This document shows, in pieces, positions 1 to 5,350 of a stretch of 21,836 nt of DNA. The notes under the pieces are model-generated. The model did no database searches and had not been told where the DNA came from. It worked only from the letters and a program-made list of their open reading frames with translations. The position numbers and the translations under genes are program-made. This stretch comes from JBBTIS01 sp038059855. Its GTDB lineage: Bacteria; Elusimicrobiota; Elusimicrobia; JACQPE01. Positions within the stretch are counted from its first letter, which is position 1, and the number at the start of each line of letters is the position of its first letter. Where the stretch lies: the NCBI GenBank assembly GCA_964357255.1, contig CAYHKQ010000043.1, forward strand, positions 1-21,836, written 5' to 3'.

Positions 1-1
1 A

Positions 2-223
2 GTGGTTGGTCTTGATGCCGAGATCGGAACCAGCCTGCCCGAACTGCGGGTTGGCCTTGTTGGTGTCGGCCGTCAGGCACACGTCCGCATCGGAACCCGT
101 GCTGTGGCAAACCCAAGCTTCCGAGCCGTCCTTCAGGTTGAAGGCAGCGACGCGGCCGCGAGCGGCGAACTCGTCACCACCGAAGCCCATCGGCCCGGCG
201 TCGAGGTAGTCCTCGAGGGCGTT
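2..223 (-). CDS. Fragment of PQQ-dependent (quinoprotein) alcohol dehydrogenase, open at both ends
   Basis: Read on the minus strand, this stretch is one open frame of 74 codons with no start or stop. It contains GFGGDEFAARGRVAAFNLKDG, then a W and a 'STGSDADVCL' stretch, then 'NKANPQFGQAG' and 'LGIKT'. This order matches the centre of MxaF/XoxF-like periplasmic methanol and ethanol dehydrogenases, where a GxRGxVxAxNxKDGxxxW segment is followed by NKANPHYGQ and a KTW motif. These enzymes oxidise primary alcohols with PQQ and Ca or a lanthanide. The frame has strong GC bias at third positions, unlike the rest of the window. It runs off the window start and meets an oppositely oriented frame near 205-240, so it is a fragment at a junction and not a complete local gene. 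The family call is from motif memory. Confidence 0.55.
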
Positions 224-252
224 CGGCGCGAGCCGCGGAGATCGACGCCCAG

Positions 253-735
253 GTGGGAGCCCGTCAGCGGGCGGTCTATGATGTGGACGCGATCCAGGGG
301 GCGCTGCTCCGCTTCGCGCGCTTCATCCACAAGATGCCCAACGCCTACCAGGTTCTCGTCATGCGCATCCTGCTCAAGCAAGTGAACATCCTGCGCGGCG
401 AGATGAGCGTCGAGACCCACGAGTTGCCGGTCGGGGCGCTTCACATGGCGCTCGACAAGCGGCTGTGGGCCGAGCCGCGCGGCCTCGGGCACTGGGCCGA
501 CGTGGCCGACGGTGTGCCCAGAGGCGAACAGGCGGGCGCTGCGGCGCACAACGGCGCGAACGGGGCCGCGTCGGGCGAACACGGGCCTAACGGGGCTGCT
601 GAAACGCCCGGCAACGGGGCCGAAGACCCCAAAACAAAGCCGCTGCTCCCTCAAAACGGAGAAGGAACAGCGGTTTGTGATTTGGGTATAAACTGGCGGG
701 GTCGACGGGATTTGAACCCGCGGTCTCTGCCTTGA
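253..735 (+). CDS. Unrecognised GC-rich open frame, probably a truncated foreign fragment
   Basis: The family is not recognised. The frame is open upstream of the GTG at 253 (at least back to about 205), so that start may not be real. Codons 1 to about 100 look coding: nearly all third positions are G or C, with a helical N-terminal part (ALLRFARFIHKMPNAYQVLV) followed by a Gly/Ala/Asn/Glu-rich low-complexity tail (NGANGAASGEHGPNGAAE). From about base 630 the composition changes sharply. The last 35 or so codons then run across the tRNA-Asp terminator and antisense through the tRNA itself, so they are almost certainly not its natural C-terminus. The best reading is a coding fragment from a high-GC genome joined to the native contig. 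Confidence 0.3.
   Translation: MGARQRAVYDVDAIQGALLRFARFIHKMPNAYQVLVMRILLKQVNILRGEMSVETHELPVGALHMALDKRLWAEPRGLGHWADVADGVPRGEQAGAAAHNGANGAASGEHGPNGAAETPGNGAEDPKTKPLLPQNGEGTAVCDLGINWRGRRDLNPRSLP
631..673 (-). terminator. Rho-independent terminator of tRNA-Asp
   Basis: On the minus strand, 21 nt after the encoded CCA of tRNA-Asp, CCGCTGTTCCTT (673-662) pairs with AGGGAGCAGCGG (651-640). This gives a 12-bp stem with two G-U pairs in RNA and a 10-nt loop. It is followed by CTTTGTTTT (639-631), a U-rich run. The stem lies right at the edge of the GC-rich segment, which places the composition junction at or just below about 630. Confidence 0.7.
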
Positions 736-772
736 CAGGGCAGCGTGTTAAACCAGGCTACACCACGTCCCC
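694..772 (-). tRNA. tRNA-Asp (anticodon GUC), CCA encoded
   Basis: On the minus strand the gene folds as a standard cloverleaf. The acceptor is GGGGACG/CGACCCC, the D stem GUGU/ACAC with an 11-nt loop, and the anticodon stem CUGCC/GGCAG with loop CUGUCAA (anticodon GUC). The T stem is GCGGG/CCCGU with loop UUCAAAU. The discriminator is G, as expected for tRNA-Asp, followed by encoded CCA (696-694). One oddity is that acceptor pair 5:68 is A-A instead of a Watson-Crick pair. Without CCA the gene spans 697-772. Confidence 0.93.
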
Positions 773-783
773 AGAACCTTCTC

Positions 784-811
784 ATTATGGTAAAAAGTGA
801 ACGATTGGAAA
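784..811 (-). promoter_or_regulatory. Possible promoter of tRNA-Asp
   Basis: On the minus strand CATAAT (789-784) sits about 11 nt upstream of the tRNA 5' end, a good position for a -10 box. Sixteen bases further up is TTTCCA (811-806), a weak match to TTGACA. The site is supported by position and the -10 hexamer only. Confidence 0.3.
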
Positions 812-887
812 AGGCCTTGCTAAGGGACTCCCCCAAAAGCTAAAAAAATGGGCGATCTAAATCGTTAAAAAAATGAGGTAAAGGATT

Positions 888-1673
888 ATGAAAAATAACC
901 TTCTTCCAGGGCTTTCTTTTAATTTCAAAAAAACTACGCAAGCGGCAGGCCTAGGATTCTTTCTCTGGGCCACGCTCTCGGTGGGATGGGCCGATGATCC
1001 CGCCCAGCCCGCGGCCACGACCCCAGCCGAACCTCCGGCGGCCGCGGCGCCGTCAACCCCGATCCCAGCGGCGGCGCCCCAAACGCCGGCAACCGCTACG
1101 GTGGCGGAACCGGTAGTCCAAACCCCAACGAACGCTTCCCCTGCCCCGATTCAGCCGCCCCAAACGCCGGCCACGGTTGTACCGGAAAATCCGCCAACGG
1201 CCACGCCGGCTCCGGAGGCGAACGCCAGCGTCCCCCCTCCCGCGCCGCCGTTGCTGAATTCTAAAACAGGACTGCCGAGTTGCGTTAGTAATCTTCAGGC
1301 TCTCGTGGATTTGTACACGAAAAAAACCCAAGAAATAAAAAAACTTCTTGAAAAATCTCACGGCAGACTCCGTTCTCTTCTTGAACAGGAGGCCAGTATT
1401 CAAAACGACATCAACGACGTTAAAAAAGAAATCGCCTCGGAGCCCGCGGACACTAAAAAAGGCAAACAGGAAATCGCGCGGTATGAAAAACAAATCATCC
1501 GTCTTAAAAAACAGCTCAAAGAAGCTAAAAAAAATACCCAAAAACTTTGCCAAGAAGTTGCCGAGGAGATTTCCGAAATCGCCTCGGAACACCTTCAAGA
1601 AATTAAACAAGTCTTCAAGGACACCAAAAATAAAGTCCAATACGGCGACAAGGCCGATGAGGACGAGGAGTAA
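888..1673 (+). CDS. Secreted Pro/Ala-rich protein with long coiled coil
   Basis: Function unknown. The 261-residue product starts with a long signal peptide (hydrophobic AAGLGFFLWATLSVGWA, likely cleaved before DDP near residue 36). Residues about 37-125 are a Pro/Ala/Thr-rich linker of low complexity. Residues about 135-250 are a charged Lys/Glu-rich heptad region, predicted coiled coil, with single Cys residues near its start (LPSC) and end (KLC), and an acidic C-terminus (DEDEE). The linker has an internal 15-bp direct repeat (1076-1090 and 1157-1171), so it may vary in length between strains. The layout suggests an envelope-spanning or cell-surface rod, as an inference. It is followed after 5 nt by another coiled-coil gene and then an MFS exporter, so the three are probably co-transcribed. 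The start ATG is preceded by AAAGGA. Confidence 0.8.
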   Translation: MKNNLLPGLSFNFKKTTQAAGLGFFLWATLSVGWADDPAQPAATTPAEPPAAAAPSTPIPAAAPQTPATATVAEPVVQTPTNASPAPIQPPQTPATVVPENPPTATPAPEANASVPPPAPPLLNSKTGLPSCVSNLQALVDLYTKKTQEIKKLLEKSHGRLRSLLEQEASIQNDINDVKKEIASEPADTKKGKQEIARYEKQIIRLKKQLKEAKKNTQKLCQEVAEEISEIASEHLQEIKQVFKDTKNKVQYGDKADEDEE

Positions 1674-1678
1674 TCAAA

Positions 1679-1981
1679 ATGACGAACAAAAACTTAGTGT
1701 TAGGTTTCCTGCTGGCGGGAAGCGTCTCGGCCGCGATTCTCGCTTTCAATAAAGCGAAAGTATCCGCTCAAAATATCGGACCGGAAACATCCGCCCTGAA
1801 TCTGGAACGCCTATTTCAAACCTCCGGCCGGGTCAAAACAGACGCCAATGAGGACCTGGAAACTCGGATTAAGAGCTTGGAGTCAAAACTCGATGACGCG
1901 CAATACAACATCAGGCGGCTTCGTAGCGATCAGCGTTACCTGGAAAGCCGGATTACCCGGCTCGAAAGACGCGTGCCCTAA
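1679..1981 (+). CDS. Small membrane-anchored or exported coiled-coil protein
   Basis: Function unknown. The product has 100 residues. Residues 5-23 (NLVLGFLLAGSVSAAILAF) form a hydrophobic N-terminal segment, either a signal peptide or an anchor. Residues about 58-98 are a regular charged heptad pattern (LETRIKSLESKLDD, then IRRLRSDQRYLESRI and TRLERRV), a predicted coiled coil. The ribosome binding site GAGGACGAGGAG lies inside the last codons of the upstream gene, 9 nt from this ATG, so translation is probably coupled. With the preceding coiled-coil protein it could form an envelope pair, but nothing in the sequence shows an interaction. Confidence 0.72.
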   Translation: MTNKNLVLGFLLAGSVSAAILAFNKAKVSAQNIGPETSALNLERLFQTSGRVKTDANEDLETRIKSLESKLDDAQYNIRRLRSDQRYLESRITRLERRVP

Positions 1982-1999
1982 GAGCCTTATTTTAAAGCC

Positions 2000-3424
2000 A
2001 TGGAATTAAATAGCCGGGAAAAAACCTTGGCTTCAGCCGGCGTCATTCTGGGCGTTTTCCTGGCCGCCATCGAATCCACGGTCGTGGCCACAGCCATGCC
2101 TACGGCCACGTCGGCCCTTGGCGGCATTTCTCTGATTCACTATGTCTTCGCCGTCTATTCCCTGGCCACCGTCACGACCATCACCATGTGGGGAAAATTA
2201 GCCGACATGATCGGACTGCGCCGGACATTCTGGGCCGGTTGCCTCATATTTCTGGCGGCAAGCGCGCTCTGCGGCATAAGTCAAAACATCTACCAGCTCA
2301 TTGCCTTTCGCTTCTTTCAAGGAATCGGAGCCGGAGCCATTTTTCCCGTGGCCATGACGACGCTCAGCGCCATTCACTCTCAGGCCAAAAGAGTCAAAAT
2401 GCAAATTTATCTCTCGGCCGTCTGGGCCGTGGCCTCGGTCATCGGTCCGCCCATTGGAGCCGTCTTGACCCAACAATTCTCCTGGCGATGGGTGTTTTAC
2501 CTCAACATCCCTTTCGGCGCGCTTTCCCTGTTCCTGGTTCAAACCGGACTGCGCCAATACGGCGACGGACAAAGCGCGGAGCGCCGGCCTTTTGACGCGA
2601 AAGGCTCGGCCTTGAATGCCCTCTGGATCGTGCTTCTTTTAACAGGGATTGCCGTCAATAAAAAAGGCCGGTTTCTTTTCGGGCCGGCCGCGGCAACGGC
2701 CTTCGTGAGCGCCTCAGCCCTTGCCGCTTTTATTTTCTTTCGCCATCTATCCTCAGCCAAATATCCCTTTATTTCCCCCTCCATGCTCCGGCACCCGATT
2801 TTCATCAAGGCCGGCGCCGGCAATCTTCTTATCTGCACGGCCATGTTCGGCGCCATGGCCTACGTTCCCCTCTTTAGCCAGGCGGGTCTCGGCGAAACCG
2901 TCATCGCTTCTGGACATACTCTGACCTTGTGCCTCCTAGGTTGGATCATCACCTCGGCCGTTGCGACCCGAATTTATTTGCGTATCTCAGCCCGAACGCT
3001 TGCCCGCTTCGGCATGGGGGCCATGACCCTGGCCTTCGCCGTGCTGGCGCTTGGACACGAAGGCGTCACGGTGAACAGGCTTCGAGCCTGCCTTTTTGTC
3101 GTAGGCGCAGGAATGGGCCTCTGCTTTGCTCCGCTCCTCTTGGAAGTGCAAAACGCCGTGCCGCGCCGGGACCTGGGTTCAGGCACGGCCACATTGCAAC
3201 TCTTGCGCAATTTAGGAGGGCTCATGGGTGTGAGCCTAATGGGCACAATTCTGGCGATGAACTGGGATCGCTCAGGCCCGACCGGCGCCGGACTTGTTTC
3301 CCAATTCCAAGCCCACGAAGCCATGGGTAAAGTTTTTATGGCGGGAAGCATCTTCGCCCTGGCCGGACTCCTGTCCGTCTGGAACCTGCCGGTCCCTAAA
3401 AACAAAAGCCTCTCGGGCCAATAG
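2000..3424 (+). CDS. MFS drug efflux transporter, DHA2 (EmrB/QacA-like) family
   Basis: This 474-residue inner-membrane protein is a proton-driven exporter of the major facilitator superfamily. Motif A is seen as GKLADMIGLRRTF (65-77) between TM2 and TM3. Motif B follows in TM4 (RFFQGIGAGAIFP, Arg104). Motif C in TM5 (IGPPIGAVLTQQFSWRWVF, from 148) is the antiporter signature and runs into WRWVFYLNIPFG, typical of the DHA2 group. TM1 carries AIESTVVATAMP where the family usually has a DxTIVNVALP-like motif, so Glu replaces Asp. About 14 hydrophobic segments can be counted. The substrate cannot be read from sequence. It lies 18 nt after the coiled-coil gene. No EmrA-like adaptor is adjacent, although the two upstream coiled-coil proteins might serve an accessory role (speculative). 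Confidence 0.9.
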   Translation: MELNSREKTLASAGVILGVFLAAIESTVVATAMPTATSALGGISLIHYVFAVYSLATVTTITMWGKLADMIGLRRTFWAGCLIFLAASALCGISQNIYQLIAFRFFQGIGAGAIFPVAMTTLSAIHSQAKRVKMQIYLSAVWAVASVIGPPIGAVLTQQFSWRWVFYLNIPFGALSLFLVQTGLRQYGDGQSAERRPFDAKGSALNALWIVLLLTGIAVNKKGRFLFGPAAATAFVSASALAAFIFFRHLSSAKYPFISPSMLRHPIFIKAGAGNLLICTAMFGAMAYVPLFSQAGLGETVIASGHTLTLCLLGWIITSAVATRIYLRISARTLARFGMGAMTLAFAVLALGHEGVTVNRLRACLFVVGAGMGLCFAPLLLEVQNAVPRRDLGSGTATLQLLRNLGGLMGVSLMGTILAMNWDRSGPTGAGLVSQFQAHEAMGKVFMAGSIFALAGLLSVWNLPVPKNKSLSGQ

Positions 3425-3447
3425 CGCGAAGGAAACTCTTTACTGAC

Positions 3448-3522
3448 TGGTGGGCCCGGCGCGATTCGAACGCGCGGCCACCCGATTAAAAGTCGGATGC
3501 TCTACCACTGAGCTACGGGCCC
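3448..3522 (-). tRNA. tRNA-Lys (anticodon UUU), CCA encoded
   Basis: The minus strand folds as a perfect cloverleaf. The acceptor is GGGCCCG/CGGGCCC, the D stem GCUC/GAGC, and the anticodon stem UCCGA/UCGGG with loop CUUUUAA (anticodon UUU). The T stem is GCGCG/CGCGC with loop UUCGAAU. The discriminator is A, followed by encoded CCA (3450-3448). Its 5' end is only 3 nt from the stop codon of an integrase relic in the same orientation, so any promoter must lie within or beyond that relic. The tRNA is intact and was a likely integration target. Confidence 0.95.
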
Positions 3523-3525
3523 AAA

Positions 3526-3801
3526 TCAGTTAATATTCAACAGTTTTAAGCTACTATCCAACAAATCTTTTTCTGCCTTGGGACGGATTTGGGACGGATC
3601 AAAATAAAATTGCGGCTTAACCGCAGTCATTCCCGCGTCAAAAATCTCCATGTTAACCGCCAAATGGCTATTGGCCAAATGAGCGTATCGCTGCGTCATC
3701 TGCGCCGTGGCATGACCCAAAATACTTTGAAGAGGATGATAATCCACATACCAAATATTACCCCTTAGCCGGAGAGACCCCATTCCTTTCGTTTTATTCA
3801 T
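3526..3801 (-). pseudogene. Tyrosine-recombinase integrase remnant with internal deletion
   Basis: The 91-residue frame joins the two ends of a phage-type integrase. Residues 7-22 (MGSLRLRGNIWYVDYH) match the usual N-terminal arm-binding start (MGSLxxRGNIWYxDY). Residues 24-44 (LQSILGHATAQMTQRYAHL) match the C-terminal catalytic box, including LGH and the Tyr nucleophile in TQRYAHL. The core-binding domain, the box I Arg and most of the catalytic fold, about 200-250 residues, are missing. The deletion kept the reading frame, but the product cannot recombine DNA. It sits 11 nt downstream of an excisionase-like fragment in the same direction and 3 nt from the 5' end of tRNA-Lys. This is the relic of an integrated phage or genomic island. 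A C-terminal extension of about 45 residues is retained. Confidence 0.85.
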
Positions 3802-3812
3802 GAAAAGCTATT

Positions 3813-3980
3813 TTACCCTATAACCTTGTGCGCATTAACCCATCGGTCAATTTCCGCCACCTCAAAACGCAGCACTCGTCCAAATTTTACGATGCACGAA
3901 GAGGGAATTTTCCTTGTGCAAACCCAAGTATAAATCGTGCTTTTGGGCAGGCTTAAATAGCCGAAGAGTATCTGAACAAT
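3813..3980 (-). pseudogene. Excisionase-like helix-turn-helix (HTH_17/MerR-type) fragment, start lost
   Basis: The minus-strand frame reads YLSLPKSTIYTWVCTRKIP, then KFGRVLRFEVAEIDRWV, and stops at 3813-3815. That is the compact winged HTH of excisionases and related AlpA/HTH_17 proteins: 'a-x-YL-x-xS-x-STIYxWV', a recognition helix, and 'xxGRxxRFxxxEIDxWv'. The usual first helix (ExAEYL) is degraded to QILFGYL, and no ATG, GTG or TTG is present in frame upstream before the dmpA-like gene's promoter region, so the gene has lost its 5' end. It pairs with the integrase remnant immediately downstream as a xis-int relic. Confidence 0.7.
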
Positions 3981-4000
3981 TATAAAATATCGGCTTTGGA

Positions 4001-4006
4001 TATAAT
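4001..4006 (+). promoter_or_regulatory. Candidate -10 box for the DmpA-like peptidase gene
   Basis: TATAAT is a perfect -10 hexamer, 44 nt upstream of the ATG at 4050. The -35 region (AATTAT at 3978-3983, 17-bp spacer) is poor, so this box is supported mainly by the -10 match and position. It lies at the degraded 5' end of the excisionase relic. Confidence 0.4.
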
Positions 4007-4049
4007 CAGAATAGATCGAATGGAAGGAAAATTTTAAGATCCGGCAAGC

Positions 4050-5225
4050 ATGAGGCTCAAAGATATGCCCTTGACAGGATTTTGTGTCTTAACAATCGCC
4101 GCAATATTAGCGGCGGCTCCACCCGAAAAGGGATCTCGAGCGCGGGACCTCGGCATTGTAATCGGCCGGTATGCCCCAGGACACCATAACGCCATCACCG
4201 ACGTCGCCGGCATCCGAGTCGGCCAAATCACAATCATCGAGGGCCGGGGACGGCTGGTCCCCGGCAAAGGGCCGGTGCGCACCGGCGTTACGGTGATCGT
4301 GCCCCACAATGGCGACATTTGGCAAGAAAAGGTTGCCGCGGGTAGTTTTGTTTTAAACGGCAACGGCGAGGCGACGGGTTTGATGTGGCTTCAAGAATCC
4401 GGCATCATCGAAACCCCGATCGCCTTGACCAATACCCTGTCGGTTGGCATGGTGCAACGGGCCCTTGTTGAATGGATGCTCCAAAGACATCCCGACATCG
4501 GCATAACGGACGACACGCTCACGCCCATCGTTTTTGAATGTGACGACGGCTTTTTAAACGACATTCGCGGCCCGCACGTCCAAGAAAAACACGTTTTTGA
4601 AGCGCTAAAAAAAGCTTCGTCCGGTCCGGTTCAAGAAGGTAGCGTCGGGGCCGGCACGGGAATGACTGCCTACGAATTTAAAGCGGGAATAGGAACAGCC
4701 AGTCGCCTCGTGCCGGTAGACCAGAGCACCTATACAATCGGCGTTCTCGTTTTGGCCAATCACGGCGAAAGGCATACGTTCAGAGTCCAGGGGATTCCTG
4801 TGGGAAATATGATCACGGATCGAAAACCCAAGGTCTTCTCAGATGGTTCCATCGTCATCGTCGTCGCCACCAATGCGCCGATGGAATCCCGCCAGCTTTC
4901 TCGACTCGCCAAACGGGTAGCCCTGGGCTATGCCAAAACAGGCGGGGTTTCGCATCACGGTAGCGGCGATATCGTCATCGCTTTTTCCACGGCAAACAAA
5001 ATTCCGCACTATCCCAAAAAAGCGCTCACTGAATGGACTATCCTCTCCGACTTTTTTCTTGACGATCTCTTTGAAGCCGTAGCCGACGCCACGGAGGAAG
5101 CCATTCTTAACGCGCTCATGGCCGGACGCACGATGGAAGGCAGGGACGGCAACACAGCCTACGGCCTGCCTATCGATGAACTGAAACAACTTCTTATCCA
5201 AAAAGGAATCGAAAGGGGACGATGA
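4050..5225 (+). CDS. DmpA/BapA-type P1 family peptidase (self-cleaving N-terminal nucleophile aminopeptidase)
   Basis: The 391-residue product belongs to the DmpA family (MEROPS S58/P1), which releases N-terminal residues, some members acting on D- or beta-amino peptides. The precursor cleaves itself at a Gly-Ser bond to expose the nucleophile Ser. Here the expected site is Gly266-Ser267 in DGSIVIVVATNAPM, leaving a 125-residue beta chain, almost the same size as in DmpA. Downstream, HHGSGDIVIAFSTAN (302-316) gives the partner Ser305 and acidic Asp307. Upstream are the family motifs ITDVAGIRVG (49-58) and EGSVGAGTGM (196-205). Residues 8-23 are hydrophobic, so the enzyme is probably exported, as in BapA. 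An alternative start at 4065 (Met6) has GAGG about 9 nt upstream, whereas the ATG at 4050 has no close ribosome site. It stands alone, convergent with copA. Confidence 0.92.
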   Translation: MRLKDMPLTGFCVLTIAAILAAAPPEKGSRARDLGIVIGRYAPGHHNAITDVAGIRVGQITIIEGRGRLVPGKGPVRTGVTVIVPHNGDIWQEKVAAGSFVLNGNGEATGLMWLQESGIIETPIALTNTLSVGMVQRALVEWMLQRHPDIGITDDTLTPIVFECDDGFLNDIRGPHVQEKHVFEALKKASSGPVQEGSVGAGTGMTAYEFKAGIGTASRLVPVDQSTYTIGVLVLANHGERHTFRVQGIPVGNMITDRKPKVFSDGSIVIVVATNAPMESRQLSRLAKRVALGYAKTGGVSHHGSGDIVIAFSTANKIPHYPKKALTEWTILSDFFLDDLFEAVADATEEAILNALMAGRTMEGRDGNTAYGLPIDELKQLLIQKGIERGR

Positions 5226-5273
5226 TCATCGTAGGCTCAAGTTTTAACTTAGCTCGAAAAATTCAGTTGGGTC

Positions 5274-5298
5274 GTCATTCCTGGTCAAGCGGGAATCC
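5274..5298. repeat. Degenerate copy of the dispersed GTCATTCC...GGGAATCC repeat
   Basis: GTCATTCCTGG, then TCAA, then GCGGGAATCC resembles the intergenic repeat seen in many bacterial genomes as GTCATTCCCGC...GCGGGAATCC. The dyad is now imperfect (ATTCC and GGAAT still pair). It lies in the 125-bp gap between two convergent genes. Confidence 0.45.
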
Positions 5299-5306
5299 AG
5301 TTCCGC

Positions 5307-5338
5307 CGCTATTTATATTGAGCTCAACATAAATAGCG
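5307..5338. repeat. 32-bp near-perfect palindrome between convergent genes
   Basis: CGCTATTTATATTGAG is followed directly by CTCAACATAAATAGCG. The two 16-bp arms are reverse complements apart from one position (A opposite C) and there is no spacer. It sits 81 bp after the peptidase stop and 12 bp before the copA stop. A shared bidirectional terminator is the simplest role, though there is no clear T-run. A protein-binding palindrome is the alternative. Confidence 0.7.
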
Positions 5339-5350
5339 TTTGCCCATGAG

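Noticed and set aside
133..654. 173-codon minus-strand open frame in the GC-rich end
   Set aside because: It is antisense to the plus frame at 253 and spans the presumed junction; its composition is that of a mirror frame in high-GC DNA, with no recognisable motif.
800..866. AACGATT (800-806) and AATCGTT (860-866) as a hairpin or operator
   Set aside because: The 7-bp arms are separated by more than 50 bp in AT-rich DNA, which is easily due to chance.
1053..1640. 195-codon minus-strand open frame
   Set aside because: A Phe/Arg-rich mirror of the Pro-rich and Lys-rich secreted protein, with no start context.
1348..1752. 134-codon Lys/Arg-rich open frame in another + frame
   Set aside because: It overlaps two coiled-coil genes that have signal sequences and ribosome sites; the Lys-rich product arises from the A-rich coiled-coil codons.
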